Positions 1 to 8,165 of a stretch of 27,791 nucleotides of DNA are shown here, piece by piece. The notes under the pieces were generated by a model. That model was not told where the DNA came from. It worked only from the letters and a program-made list of their open reading frames with translations, and searched no databases. Every line of letters begins with the position of its first letter. Within the stretch, counting starts at the first letter, position 1. Source of the stretch: a virus; IMG/VR virus record IMGVR_UViG_3300023174_000534, positions 1 to 27,791 of that record, one strand, 5' to 3'. The position numbers were made by a program, and so were the translations under genes.

Positions 1-1
1 A

Positions 2-844
2 GAACCAGGTGGTGGCAGTCCTGGACAAGAGCATGGACCAGGTAAAGCGTTGCAGCCTGGAGCACAGCCCATTGATCAACATATTCAAGATGAAGGAACA
101 ATGACTCAGCAAGAAGCGCAGGAACATGCTGAGCGTATTCGTCGTATGGTAGATGAGGCTAGAAAAGAAGCTGCTCAAATTTCTAATGTCAAAGATCCAT
201 TGCTTGATGAAATTCTTAACAAGTATCCACCACCTCCCATTGATTGGAAGAGACTCATCAACGCAGTTGCAGCGTCTCCTGAATATACAACAACTCAAGC
301 TAGACCAGCACGTTCTACTTATGGTACAGGAGCATGGGTAGGCAGAATCGTTAACGTGCAAGATATGCCTACAGTATATTTCTTGATTGATAGTTCTGGC
401 TCAATGTACAGTGAAATTCCAAGCTTAGTGAGTGCAATCACTGATTTCATCAGAAAAATTCCTAATGCAAGCATCAGAATTATATTTTGGGATGGTGAAG
501 TATCTTTTGATTCTGGCAACATCAAATATTCATCCAGTTCTGCAACAGCCATCAATAAAGTATTTGACTCATTCAAAAATGCTGGCACAGGCGGAACAGT
601 CATATCTTGTGTACGTGGCTATATTGATGGCAAGCACATCAAAATCAAGTCAAGTGATACAGTCATTTACATTACAGATGCTGATGTAGCAGATCCTAAT
701 GATCCGCAAATGATTACAGGAGGAAAGAAATCTGTTATCATTACTAAAACAAAAGATGAAATGGAAAATCAAAACAAAACTTTTATCAAATCAGTCAAAA
801 GACTTGGTTATAATGTTGTTGCCGCTAAGATTAGCCGTATCTAA
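2..844 (+). CDS. VWA-like MIDAS protein, 5' end outside window
   Basis: The frame is open to the left edge, so the true start lies upstream and only the C-terminal part is seen. The centre carries a von Willebrand A type metal site: a hydrophobic strand (VYFLID) runs into DSSGSM, the DxSxS MIDAS signature, and ITDAD further on fits a later metal-site loop. The leading part is rich in G, P, Q and E and probably flexible. It lies 30 bases before a MoxR-type AAA+ ATPase. VWA plus MoxR pairs are known as chaperone-like partners that remodel or load metals into target proteins. Its role in this phage is unknown. The family call is firm, the function is inferred from the pairing. Confidence 0.8.
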   Translation, partial: EPGGGSPGQEHGPGKALQPGAQPIDQHIQDEGTMTQQEAQEHAERIRRMVDEARKEAAQISNVKDPLLDEILNKYPPPPIDWKRLINAVAASPEYTTTQARPARSTYGTGAWVGRIVNVQDMPTVYFLIDSSGSMYSEIPSLVSAITDFIRKIPNASIRIIFWDGEVSFDSGNIKYSSSSATAINKVFDSFKNAGTGGTVISCVRGYIDGKHIKIKSSDTVIYITDADVADPNDPQMITGGKKSVIITKTKDEMENQNKTFIKSVKRLGYNVVAAKISRI

Positions 845-862
845 AATGATGTCTCTAAATAA

Positions 863-869
863 ATAAATA
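863..869 (+). promoter_or_regulatory. late promoter box ATAAATA, 5 nt before ATG 875
   Basis: The heptamer lies in an A/T-rich run, with the spacer acaat before the start codon. It matches the T4 late -10 consensus TATAAATA except at the first base. No Shine-Dalgarno sequence is visible. Confidence 0.6.
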
Positions 870-874
870 ACAAT

Positions 875-2665
875 ATGTCCTTTAATAAGCATTACTCTAA
901 TTTTAGAAAAGCGGAAAAATATTCTCAAGAAGAAGCTGAACAGCCTGGTGTTTCTTTAACAGACATAGATCCATACCAAATTTCAGCGCCTGGCTCTTTT
1001 GTAAATCCATCACAGAGACGCGCTGGCGGCAAGTCAACATTTGTTAATACAGCATCAGAATTGCCTGCAACAGTAGGATTCAAAGATTACAATCTACCTG
1101 CTTCTAATTCAAAGATGCTAGTAACATTACTCAATGTTAGCATTCTCACCAAACAGCCAATGTTGGTATATGGTGATGCTGGTATTGGTAAATCTGATAT
1201 CATCAGACAAACTGCCAAAGCTTCAACACCTTCAAATCGCAAGTTTGTTATGTGGAAGGATATTGTTGGTAACATGGAAGCATTTTTATCTGGTCCAGAT
1301 GTTAAAAATTCTTATGTGTTATTTGATATGCGTGCTTCTGAGTATCTTCCAGAAGATATTCGAGGTATTCCTGACATCAACGCTACTGTCGATTTTTTGA
1401 GATATAAAGCGCCAGCATGGGTTATGTGGTGTACACATCCAGATGCTGCAGGTATTCTTTTCTTTGATGAATTGAATCGTGGTATTACACCAACTCTCAA
1501 CTCATTGCTTCAGATTACATTGGACCGCGTCATTGTTGAAAAACCTGTTGCTGCAGGCGTTGCAATGATTGCAGCTGCTAACTTGGGTTCTGAATTCAAT
1601 GGTACATCTGAACTTGATCCAGCTCTCCGCAACAGATTTGCGCAAGGTGCATTTGTTGCTGATCCTGAATCTTGGATTGAATATGCACAAAAAAATGGCG
1701 TTCATCAAGATGTCATTGACTTTGTTAAAGTTAATGCAACTGGTGAACAAAAAAATGGTGAATTCAATGCATTTTATCAAGTACCAAGTGGTCCAGAAGA
1801 TCAAGCGTTTGTATCTCCTCGTGCACTTGTATTGTTTTCCAATACCTATAAAAAGATCCATGAGCTGTATGACAAAGCTGTAGAAAGTGGTGAAGAGCCT
1901 GATGCAAATCATTATTTAGCAATGACAGAAACTAACGCTGCACAATACTGTGGCAGACCTTGGGGTGTAGCATTTGCAACATTTGTACGTAACATGGCAT
2001 TGTTTGATTTGGATGATCTTGCATACAAAACCGAGACGCAATCCATTGAAGATTTATCCAAAGATCCAAAAACAGGTACCATCAGCATCTCTACAACCAA
2101 CAGTTACATCAGCTTTGTAGGACGTGCATTGTTATACAATCTAAGACCAGATGTAAGATATACACCTGAAGGTATCAAAAATTTAATGAATCTCAGCAGA
2201 ATTTTGCCTAAATTCAGACAAGAGGGCATTGGACAGATTCGTAGCACTCTCAAGATGGCTCATCCAGGTGGTATGCTTCAAGGTAAGATCATTGCTGAAG
2301 GTGGTGATTTCATGAGCAAGTTCTTGGTAGATGAAGAGAAGAGATACAAAGGACTTGTGTCTGCTGCTTCACAGCTCAAAATGAATGATGAAGTACAAAT
2401 TGATGCATTCATCAAAGGCATGTATGCCAATGCTAAATTGGACGCGCGGGAGTTGGACAAAGCTCTTGATACATTTAAAAATCTTTTGAGTCGCAATAAA
2501 GGAGATGGTGCCAAGTCATTTGAAGATCTTAATGTAGTTATACCTGGTGTATTGCCTGCAGATGCTTGTACAAATATCAAGAGTACCATTATTAAAAGCC
2601 TCAGTGGAGCAGCAAGCAAGGATAAAGCACGCCGCGCAGCAACAAAATTTAGTACATTTGGCTGA
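875..2665 (+). CDS. MoxR-type AAA+ ATPase
   Basis: A 596-residue P-loop ATPase. Walker A is GDAGIGKSD near residues 100-108, Walker B is ILFFDELNRG near 194-203, and RNRFAQG near 250 suits the arginine-finger/sensor region of MoxR/RavA-like proteins. These ATPases form hexamers that remodel partners, often VWA proteins such as the one just upstream. The C-terminal ~300 residues are an extra, mostly helical region that I do not recognise. The ATG at 875 is set five bases after an ATAAATA box. The two genes probably work as a pair. Whether they act in head assembly, host takeover or cofactor insertion is not visible. Confidence 0.85.
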   Translation: MSFNKHYSNFRKAEKYSQEEAEQPGVSLTDIDPYQISAPGSFVNPSQRRAGGKSTFVNTASELPATVGFKDYNLPASNSKMLVTLLNVSILTKQPMLVYGDAGIGKSDIIRQTAKASTPSNRKFVMWKDIVGNMEAFLSGPDVKNSYVLFDMRASEYLPEDIRGIPDINATVDFLRYKAPAWVMWCTHPDAAGILFFDELNRGITPTLNSLLQITLDRVIVEKPVAAGVAMIAAANLGSEFNGTSELDPALRNRFAQGAFVADPESWIEYAQKNGVHQDVIDFVKVNATGEQKNGEFNAFYQVPSGPEDQAFVSPRALVLFSNTYKKIHELYDKAVESGEEPDANHYLAMTETNAAQYCGRPWGVAFATFVRNMALFDLDDLAYKTETQSIEDLSKDPKTGTISISTTNSYISFVGRALLYNLRPDVRYTPEGIKNLMNLSRILPKFRQEGIGQIRSTLKMAHPGGMLQGKIIAEGGDFMSKFLVDEEKRYKGLVSAASQLKMNDEVQIDAFIKGMYANAKLDARELDKALDTFKNLLSRNKGDGAKSFEDLNVVIPGVLPADACTNIKSTIIKSLSGAASKDKARRAATKFSTFG

Positions 2666-2672
2666 TAAAAAC

Positions 2673-2680
2673 TATAAATA
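2673..2680 (+). promoter_or_regulatory. late promoter box TATAAATA, 5 nt before ATG 2686
   Basis: A perfect match to the T4 late -10 octamer, spacer aacat, then ATG. A start site 6-7 bases after the box would fall at the start codon. Confidence 0.75.
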
Positions 2681-2685
2681 AACAT

Positions 2686-3177
2686 ATGATATCCCTACGT
2701 CGCATTTTTGAAGAGTACAAATACAATAATACTCTACCATCAACTGATCAAAAGATTGCACTGCGCAATTCTCCTTTCTCTAATGCTTTTAATGCACTGT
2801 ATGAAGAGCGTGAAATCAAGACTTTTGTTTTTGATAAGCTACTCAAAGAAGCATATAGCAAACAAGGCTCTAACAAGAAAAAGAAACAATCAACAGAATC
2901 CAACTATCTCGGAATCAGTTCGCCTTTTTCTACCAAAGACAAGCAATTCATTGGTAAACTATACCGTGGTACCATTGCTTACTTTAACTTGGATGCCAGC
3001 AAAAACAAGAAAGCTGTTACAGACACAAGCACTATCAAACAAAGATTACTCAGCATCATTACACGAGCAGGTCCAAAGAAGCTTTCACCAATTGCCAAGG
3101 CACATTTATCTACTGTTGTATCAGACAGTGTTAATTTAGGTCAAATGATTTTCTTGCTGGGCATGGCAGCTAGTTGA
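2686..3177 (+). CDS. hypothetical protein, 163 aa
   Basis: Not recognised. It is basic, with a Lys/Asn-rich stretch (residues ~63-72) between two helical-looking parts. The N-terminus (SLRRIFEEY) resembles the short amphipathic openings of several neighbours. Its own perfect TATAAATA box implies late expression, so a virion or assembly role is likely. Its 3' end overlaps the convergent minus-strand gene by 37 bases. Confidence 0.65.
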   Translation: MISLRRIFEEYKYNNTLPSTDQKIALRNSPFSNAFNALYEEREIKTFVFDKLLKEAYSKQGSNKKKKQSTESNYLGISSPFSTKDKQFIGKLYRGTIAYFNLDASKNKKAVTDTSTIKQRLLSIITRAGPKKLSPIAKAHLSTVVSDSVNLGQMIFLLGMAAS

Positions 3178-3524
3178 TAAAAAGATTCAAAGCTAGTAAA
3201 AGCTTTTCTGGCATGCTTGTCATCATATGGCGGCATGCCATTTTCTTGTCTTAATTTTGCAAAGAATGCAGCATTATCACCAGGGATTTCTTTGTCATAC
3301 TCTGACTTGATTTGTTTCAAGTGAATTTTATCAACTGGTATCCAATTGTCTACATCATTGTAGTGATATAATACTTCCTCAATTTCGTCAGGTGAAACAG
3401 ATGTAAGTTTCAGTTGTAGAGGCTTATATACTAGTGTTGGACTGCCACTTGTATACAACACTTCAAATTCAGGCAAGTAATACAATGCATCATCATCTGG
3501 TTTTTTTCTTGCGTATTTGCTCAT
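3141..3524 (-). CDS. hypothetical protein, 127 aa
   Basis: Last gene of a four-gene minus-strand operon. The start chosen is the ATG at 3524, whose ATGA overlaps the stop of the preceding gene; an in-frame GTG at 3533 is possible but less likely. The protein (opening MSKYARKKPDD) is charged, with no membrane segment or motif I recognise. The C-terminal part contains FTSFESFYQLA, similar to the amphipathic FxxFF segments at the N-termini of neighbours. Confidence 0.65.
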   Translation of the reverse strand: MSKYARKKPDDDALYYLPEFEVLYTSGSPTLVYKPLQLKLTSVSPDEIEEVLYHYNDVDNWIPVDKIHLKQIKSEYDKEIPGDNAAFFAKLRQENGMPPYDDKHARKAFTSFESFYQLAAMPSKKII

Positions 3525-3763
3525 TTTTTCCACTGCACTCTGGCAGACCCTTTCTTTTTATACATTTTGGATTTAATTTTTTTGCACTGCTGGTGTGTGG
3601 GTCTGCATGCAGGGTATGATCCTTTGGAAGTATTGTCTCTGCCACATGGTCCACCAGTCTTGCAGTTGATCCAGCCTTTGAATTTTTTGCCAGTCTTGGC
3701 ATCGCGATGACCTTTGAACCAATCGCGTAGATTTTCAGTGAAGAATTCTTCAAAGGTTTTCAT
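3521..3763 (-). CDS. DUF5872-like small basic phage protein, 80 aa
   Basis: The ATG at 3763 overlaps the previous stop (ATGA); a longer in-frame reading from 3790 would run back into the upstream gene. It opens MKTFEEFFTEN, then WFKGH, then a Gly/Cys-rich core (WINCKTGGPCGR, YPACRPT) and a Lys-rich tail. This pattern (KGWxNCxTGGPCGR...YPACRP) belongs to a small family common in large phages that I recall as DUF5872. Its function is unknown. Co-transcription with a related 50-residue gene suggests they serve together, probably in the virion. Confidence 0.7.
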   Translation of the reverse strand: MKTFEEFFTENLRDWFKGHRDAKTGKKFKGWINCKTGGPCGRDNTSKGSYPACRPTHQQCKKIKSKMYKKKGSARVQWKK

Positions 3764-3912
3764 TTGATTTTGCCTTTGCGTTTGCGGCATCGTGCAATGT
3801 ACCCACTGGCATATGCACTAGGAAATACACTGTATTTGGCTTTTGCTTTCTTGTAGCAAGCATCTTTCTTTTCTAAGATGATTTCTTGATACAATTGTTC
3901 AAAAGTTTTCAT
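3760..3912 (-). CDS. small DUF5872-like protein, 50 aa
   Basis: A short gene with ATGA overlaps at both ends (3909-3912 and 3760-3763), strong support for translation in this operon. The product opens MKTFEQLYQEIILEK and continues with ACYKKAKAKY and FPSAYASGYIARC, a pattern found in small phage and algal-virus proteins of the type C-Y-x-K-x-K...P-S-A-Y-A-S-G...C-R-K. It shares its first eight-residue style with the next gene (MKTFEEFF), which suggests an old duplication or a common targeting sequence. Confidence 0.7.
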   Translation of the reverse strand: MKTFEQLYQEIILEKKDACYKKAKAKYSVFPSAYASGYIARCRKRKGKIK

Positions 3913-4415
3913 TTTTTAGCTGCAGCTACCTTTTCACCTACTTTTCTTTCCCAGCCAGAAACCTTGCCATCTTTGTTGCGATCAGCTTTTTTGGCATTGA
4001 ATTCTTCATCTTCTGTTTTTTTGACAACAACCTTTTTCTTTTTGGATTCAGTGAGTTCAACAACTTTACGACCCAAATGACGTAAAATGGTCATAGCTTT
4101 GTCGCGAGTGTAGGGATCCTTTAGATGCTCACATACATATGACATTTTATCAGCAATGTCATTGATTGTTGTTTCAACAATGGGCTCCGCATTCTCTGCA
4201 AGCAATGCCATGTAGATATCATGGAATGTAGACTCTTTAGCAACCTTCTTGGGTGCACCTGGCTTGGCTTTGCCCATTTTCTTGAGCTCAGATGTTGACA
4301 TACCCTTGGCCATTTCTTTGGATGCTCCTTTGAGTTTATTCATAGGAAGTTTACCTTGTTTGGCTGCTTTGGCAATGCGTGCTGCTGTTGCTTGATTTTT
4401 AGATTCTGCGGGCAT
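3909..4415 (-). CDS. DUF3008-like protein with EF-hand-like loop
   Basis: 168 residues from the ATG at 4415; an upstream in-frame ATG at 4532 is rejected because that stretch looks non-coding and overlaps the divergent gene at 4454. The N-terminus has the DUF3008 pattern: MPAESKNQ, then an Ala/Lys-rich helix, LKGASKEMAKGMS, and SELKKMG. The middle is helical (FHDIYMALLAE). The C-terminus has one EF-hand-like calcium loop, DRNKDGKVSGWE, inside a Lys-rich tail. It is first of four overlapping genes, with an ATAAATA box upstream. Calcium binding is inferred from the loop only. Confidence 0.7.
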   Translation of the reverse strand: MPAESKNQATAARIAKAAKQGKLPMNKLKGASKEMAKGMSTSELKKMGKAKPGAPKKVAKESTFHDIYMALLAENAEPIVETTINDIADKMSYVCEHLKDPYTRDKAMTILRHLGRKVVELTESKKKKVVVKKTEDEEFNAKKADRNKDGKVSGWERKVGEKVAAAKK

Positions 4416-4423
4416 AATGTTTA

Positions 4424-4430
4424 TATTTAT
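4424..4430 (-). promoter_or_regulatory. late promoter box ATAAATA upstream of 4415
   Basis: Reads ATAAATA on the minus strand with 8 bases to the ATG, the longest spacing among the boxes here. Confidence 0.5.
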
Positions 4431-4440
4431 GTTGCAGACG

Positions 4441-4448
4441 CTTAAATA
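4441..4448 (+). promoter_or_regulatory. late promoter box CTTAAATA, 5 nt before ATG 4454
   Basis: Variant box, spacer cgcat. It is divergent from the box at 4424-4430, so two late units start back to back here. Confidence 0.5.
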
Positions 4449-4453
4449 CGCAT

Positions 4454-4753
4454 ATGACAACACAATTCGATGCACTTTTTGAGCAGCTGATGAACAATGC
4501 TGATGACCTCTTGGAAGAAGGCAAAGGTGCAAGGTGTACCAAAGTAACTGGCCAGCAGTCTTCTACTCGCAGTGACAAAAAATACATGCGTTGTGCACGT
4601 GTGGATGGCAAGTTGAAGCGTGTACACTATGGTGATCCAAATTTAAGGATCAAAAAATCCAATGCCAAAAAGCGCAAATCATTCAGAGCACGTCACAAAT
4701 GCTCCAGTGCCAAGCCTGGTACTAGCAGATATTTTTCCTGCAAGAATTGGTGA
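4454..4753 (+). CDS. small basic conserved phage protein, 99 aa
   Basis: Two parts. An acidic amphipathic N-terminus (FDALFEQLMNNADDLLEEG) is followed by a Cys/Lys/Arg-rich C-terminus with RVHYGDPNLRIKKSN, KRKSFRARHKC and RYFSCKNW. The phrase VHYGDPxxRIKK...RKSFRARHxC...ARYxSCKxW recurs in many large phage genomes, sometimes as a domain of longer proteins, without a known function. Basic charge and late control suggest a nucleic-acid-associated or virion protein. It lies next to the DUF5872-like genes, which share the Cys/Lys-rich style. Confidence 0.7.
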   Translation: MTTQFDALFEQLMNNADDLLEEGKGARCTKVTGQQSSTRSDKKYMRCARVDGKLKRVHYGDPNLRIKKSNAKKRKSFRARHKCSSAKPGTSRYFSCKNW

Positions 4754-4780
4754 CTATTGTAATTATGCAACATGCATTGA

Positions 4781-4787
4781 ATAAATA
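4781..4787 (+). promoter_or_regulatory. late promoter box ATAAATA, 5 nt before ATG 4793
   Basis: Spacer ataac; same geometry as the other late genes. Confidence 0.6.
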
Positions 4788-4792
4788 ATAAC

Positions 4793-5185
4793 ATGGCAAA
4801 CAATTTTACATTCGAACTTCGTGACTCAACAGCATACAATCCACGTTTGCTAGGCACATCTCTCTCTGCAACAGACAATTCCATTGATGTCCGTTCATTT
4901 GGTACAGTAGGTGGTAAACAAGTTGTTGCAGTTTTATATAATACCATTACAAGCCCTGCTGCTAGCAAAGCTGTTCTGTCAGCAGGCAATGGATTCAGCA
5001 TCCGCACCAGCACCAGCTACAATGCTCGTCAAATTGCATTGGAATATGCTGACCGTTCAACATCACTGGTAACACTGACAACTGCATTTGGTACTACAAC
5101 AGTTCAAAATGTAACTGCTGCAACATTCGTAAATGCAGAAGTTAGCCCACGCACTCGTCGTTTGCTATTGCTTGGATACGTTTAA
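4793..5185 (+). CDS. hypothetical, probable structural protein, 130 aa
   Basis: Not recognised. It is rich in Ser, Thr, Ala and Val with alternating beta-strand patterns and no Cys, the look of a small virion or decoration protein. It has its own late box. Its last 44 bases overlap the convergent UvdE-like gene, so both strands code there. Confidence 0.6.
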   Translation: MANNFTFELRDSTAYNPRLLGTSLSATDNSIDVRSFGTVGGKQVVAVLYNTITSPAASKAVLSAGNGFSIRTSTSYNARQIALEYADRSTSLVTLTTAFGTTTVQNVTAATFVNAEVSPRTRRLLLLGYV

Positions 5186-6074
5186 GCATTGGTACAATGG
5201 CCAAGTCTTTGGCTTTTAATTCTACTTCATAATCTACAGGCTTGCCATAATCAACTGGCAAGCCTGTTGCATAATCAGCATGTGACCTGGTACCATTGAT
5301 GCCTTCACTGTAATGAAATACAGGACGAGTAGGCCATGTTGAATAAGCCATTTCAAATGCTTCTGCATGTGTCATTGCATCTCTTATCATAGTATGATGC
5401 AAATTGTCATATGTCACTGGAATTTTAGCTGCTTTGTAGAAGTATTTGTAAAGATTGCTGATGGTCCACAATCCATTTTTATTGTCATTGACTTCTAATA
5501 CCAGTCGCTTTTTGACAGAGTCAGAGCACTTGTCAAGGTTAGCAAGAAATACATCTGCAAGTTGTTGTGCATCACCTTGCTTGCGAACATGAATGTTGAG
5601 CTGAGATTCATAAGTTTGAGGCAGTTCAAGCAAATCAAACACCATGGCGTGCATTTCCAAATCACGAATGCTGTTAGCAATGATTTGCTCATTGTCACTG
5701 GTCAAAGAGATAAACTCTGGAGGATGTGAACCAGTTCGCATGTTGGTGGTTTTAATAGCTTGCTTGGCAGCATTGATGCTACTGTATATGTCAGCTGCAT
5801 CTACAAAATCATTGATGTTGAGTTTAACATCAGGATGATTGATGACGGGTATTAAATCAGAAGATAGTCTGTATCTTTTGATGCCCAATGCAGCGCAATG
5901 ATGCACAGTAGCTGCAACAACATTGAAGTTGTTTTGAATGCGTTTGCTCAAAGTTTGCATGGCTTGTTGACGCGGCAGTTTAGCAAACTGTGTATATGTC
6001 ATAGTTTGAAACTGAATGCCTCGCTCTTTGAGCATCAGTGAAATGCAGCACAAACCTAAATCGTAATTCATCAT
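5142..6074 (-). CDS. UV-damage endonuclease, UvdE/UvsE-like
   Basis: About 310 residues, the usual size for this TIM-barrel nuclease, which nicks 5' of UV photoproducts in a manganese-dependent repair route. Seen in order: YDLGLCCIS at the start, KRYRLSSDLIPV, SHPPEF, LVLEVNDN, YDNLHH and VFHYSEG followed by SHADY, matching the metal-binding His, Glu and Asp strands of the family. ATG codons at 6074 and 6071 both fit; 6071 lies exactly five bases after a TATTATATT box. A third in-frame ATG at 6104 lies upstream of that box. It lies downstream of the terminator of the QueF operon and so is a separate unit. Confidence 0.85.
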   Translation of the reverse strand: MMNYDLGLCCISLMLKERGIQFQTMTYTQFAKLPRQQAMQTLSKRIQNNFNVVAATVHHCAALGIKRYRLSSDLIPVINHPDVKLNINDFVDAADIYSSINAAKQAIKTTNMRTGSHPPEFISLTSDNEQIIANSIRDLEMHAMVFDLLELPQTYESQLNIHVRKQGDAQQLADVFLANLDKCSDSVKKRLVLEVNDNKNGLWTISNLYKYFYKAAKIPVTYDNLHHTMIRDAMTHAEAFEMAYSTWPTRPVFHYSEGINGTRSHADYATGLPVDYGKPVDYEVELKAKDLAIVPMLKRIQAIANDECVG

Positions 6075-6076
6075 AC

Positions 6077-6085
6077 AATATAATA
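6077..6085 (-). promoter_or_regulatory. possible promoter box TATTATATT before the UvdE-like gene
   Basis: Same nonamer as before the gene at 8959, 2 or 5 bases before the two candidate ATGs. It may be a different promoter class from the ATAAATA boxes. Confidence 0.4.
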
Positions 6086-6109
6086 CATTGTTTCCTACCA
6101 ACAATCAAC

Positions 6110-6139
6110 AAAAAAGGAGCCAGTATTTCTACTGGCTCC
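6110..6139 (-). terminator. intrinsic terminator of the QueF operon
   Basis: On the minus strand a perfect 10-bp stem (GGAGCCAGTA with TACTGGCTCC) closes a GAAA tetraloop and is followed by a run of six T. A weaker GTTGC/GCAAC hairpin precedes it. It ends transcription coming from 8959-6174. Confidence 0.92.
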
Positions 6140-6173
6140 AACCTGGTTTCGTGTTGCTAAGCGGCGCAACAAA

Positions 6174-7085
6174 TTATTGCTTGGGCATCTTGATGTGACA
6201 ATATTCAATGTTGCTCAATGAACCATGCAGCAATGTCTCACATGAAACACGTTCAGGATTGATATCAATGCCACCACGACGAGCATACAAGCAAAACACA
6301 CTCAATTCTTCTGGTGCAAGAGCATCATGGAGTCTCTTGTAAAGAGTTTCGCAAATTTCTTCATGAAAGTGACATTCATCGCGGAATGAGATGATGTACC
6401 TCAATAGAGATTCAGGAGTAACTGTCTTCTTGCCTTTGTAGTAGATGAATACATCGCCCCAGTCAGGTTGAGAGGTAACACGACAATTGCTTTTGAGCAA
6501 TGCACTATGATATTTGAATGCTGTTGATGCATCAATGTTTGCAACTGTAAGAAGCTCTGGAGTCTCTTGATAAACTGTTACTTCACCTGGATTGCATTCA
6601 TCTTCAAGAGTCATAACATCTTTGCCAAAATATTCATCATGAATATTACTCTGCTCTGCAACAACACTTGCATTGGCATGAATTGCAACTTCTACTTGTG
6701 TCTCCAAAAGTTCACTCAGATCTTTTTCTGCAAGATCTGCAATCTTCTGACGAACTTCATCTTGAGTTGCACCCAGCTTGGTCATATTGAAAGAGTTGAA
6801 GTACAGCTTCAATGACTTGGATTCAACAATGTATTTGCTGAAGCAAGAGTATACAATCTTACCAATGCCAACAACAGGAATGCCGTTGTCAGTTAGAGCA
6901 GACACCTCATATGCATTCCAAGTATCATTGCCATAAAAAGGCAATGCATCATCTTGAATGTTGAGATGTTTGCGGTTGTTGCTGCGTGGTTCTCTCACCA
7001 ATAATGATGCATCATATTGGGATTTATATTCTGAGGTCTTGCCCAGATGAACTGTGATGTTGCTGTTGTCTAGTTTTTGTGCCAT
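6174..7085 (-). CDS. queF: QueF, NADPH-dependent preQ0 reductase, long form
   Basis: 303 residues, similar to the bimodular E. coli type enzyme (282). It reduces the nitrile 7-cyano-7-deazaguanine (preQ0) to the amine preQ1. Seen: LGKTSEYKSQYDASLL at the N-terminus; ESKSLKLYFNSFN (88-100), the NADPH-binding motif; LLKSNC with Cys201 as the thioimide-forming nucleophile and Asp208 in QPDWG; FHEE with His241-Glu242; and RRGGIDINP near the C-terminus. All key residues are present. It is last in a four-gene operon with a TGT-like transglycosylase, so its product most likely goes to modify phage DNA rather than tRNA. Confidence 0.95.
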   Translation of the reverse strand: MAQKLDNSNITVHLGKTSEYKSQYDASLLVREPRSNNRKHLNIQDDALPFYGNDTWNAYEVSALTDNGIPVVGIGKIVYSCFSKYIVESKSLKLYFNSFNMTKLGATQDEVRQKIADLAEKDLSELLETQVEVAIHANASVVAEQSNIHDEYFGKDVMTLEDECNPGEVTVYQETPELLTVANIDASTAFKYHSALLKSNCRVTSQPDWGDVFIYYKGKKTVTPESLLRYIISFRDECHFHEEICETLYKRLHDALAPEELSVFCLYARRGGIDINPERVSCETLLHGSLSNIEYCHIKMPKQ

Positions 7086-7088
7086 AAT

Positions 7089-7625
7089 TTATTTGATTGT
7101 ATCTTTGATAATCTGCATGCGTTGTTCAATATTGCCATGCAATTTTATAACTTTATTTTTGAATGTATCTGTTGATAAGATTGCATTCATCATGTTGTTA
7201 ATTTCATTTCTGAAATCATTGTCATCTGATCTCTCACCATCACTCACCAATTCAAAGTCAGGAACGCATTGAAATATCAAATCAATTTTAGGTACCAACA
7301 TTTTGCCTACATTGAAAGAATAATCACATACCCATGAACTAACTTGACCTTTGCTGGCCAACCAATTGGTATAAACAATGCCATCAACGATGCACCTATC
7401 CATGATTACGTTCTTCTTGTATTTAGTTGCATTGATGATGTGTTGATTGACAATCAAGCACTGCGTTGTATCATTGCCATATTCATTGATGGGAACTTTG
7501 TATTTGCGTTTGACTAGTCTGGTAACTTCTTCAACATATTTGAATCTGTTGCCATAATGTTGTTGACACTGTGCAAGCAAAGTGCTCTTGCCAGTGGACT
7601 GTGCACCTGTGAAACTAATGATCAT
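7089..7625 (-). CDS. NadR-like P-loop ATPase/kinase
   Basis: 178 residues. Walker A GAQSTGKST lies at 7-15 directly after the first strand, as in the AAA_28/NadR kinase family of nucleoside or nucleotide kinases. An acidic YVEEVTR and the strand-ending NVIMDRCIVDG suit the substrate and Walker B-like sites. Three bases separate it from the genes on either side, so it is part of the modification operon. Its substrate is not visible; a nucleoside kinase for salvage or activation is one option. Confidence 0.75.
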   Translation of the reverse strand: MIISFTGAQSTGKSTLLAQCQQHYGNRFKYVEEVTRLVKRKYKVPINEYGNDTTQCLIVNQHIINATKYKKNVIMDRCIVDGIVYTNWLASKGQVSSWVCDYSFNVGKMLVPKIDLIFQCVPDFELVSDGERSDDNDFRNEINNMMNAILSTDTFKNKVIKLHGNIEQRMQIIKDTIK

Positions 7626-7628
7626 GAA

Positions 7629-8165
7629 TTATAGTAATGTATTTAGCAGTTTAATCCACTGCTTTATTGATTGCTTTTTGAGTTTGTCAATGACTTGATC
7701 CACTGTCTTGCACTCAACTATCTTGACTGCATCATGCATCACAATGGGACCTGCATCCACTTGTGCAGTGACGCGATGAATGACAGTGCCTGAATGAGTC
7801 AATTTCATGTCAAATGCTTTTTGTTGTGGATCTTTGCCTTTGAGTTCTGGATACTTGACAATGTCACCAGGATGTCCATTGTAAATCTGATATTTGAGAC
7901 ATGTAGCAGCAGGAATAATTTTGAGCCAACCGTGACAAGTCACAATGCAATCTTGTGATGCAATGTTGTATGCATCCAGAATGTCACTGTAGAACTTGTC
8001 ATTGTTTTTGAATCCCCTGGCTTTGACATAATTTTTGCAATCAAATTGATTGAAATCAATGTCTTGACTGCTGTTGGTAATGATTAAGTCAGGAGATCTT
8101 TTGAGTTGCTGACAAATGGCCCGCAACTCACTTCCTGATTGTGAAAATAATGCTACCCATTTCAT
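7629..8165 (-). CDS. PurN-like formyltransferase
   Basis: 178 residues with the folate-dependent formyltransferase core. An N-terminal SQSGSEL replaces the SGxGSNL loop of PurN, then CHGWLKIIP, then NGHPG, where Asn96 and His98 match the catalytic NxHPS, and VDAGP, where Asp137 matches the catalytic Asp. All three catalytic residues are present. Its start overlaps the upstream transglycosylase by four bases. PurN acts in purine synthesis, but the operon with QueF and a DpdA-like protein points to another amine acceptor: N-formylation of preQ1 is plausible. I recall that formylated preQ1 has been reported in phage DNA. The family is firm, the substrate is inferred. Confidence 0.85.
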   Translation of the reverse strand: MKWVALFSQSGSELRAICQQLKRSPDLIITNSSQDIDFNQFDCKNYVKARGFKNNDKFYSDILDAYNIASQDCIVTCHGWLKIIPAATCLKYQIYNGHPGDIVKYPELKGKDPQQKAFDMKLTHSGTVIHRVTAQVDAGPIVMHDAVKIVECKTVDQVIDKLKKQSIKQWIKLLNTLL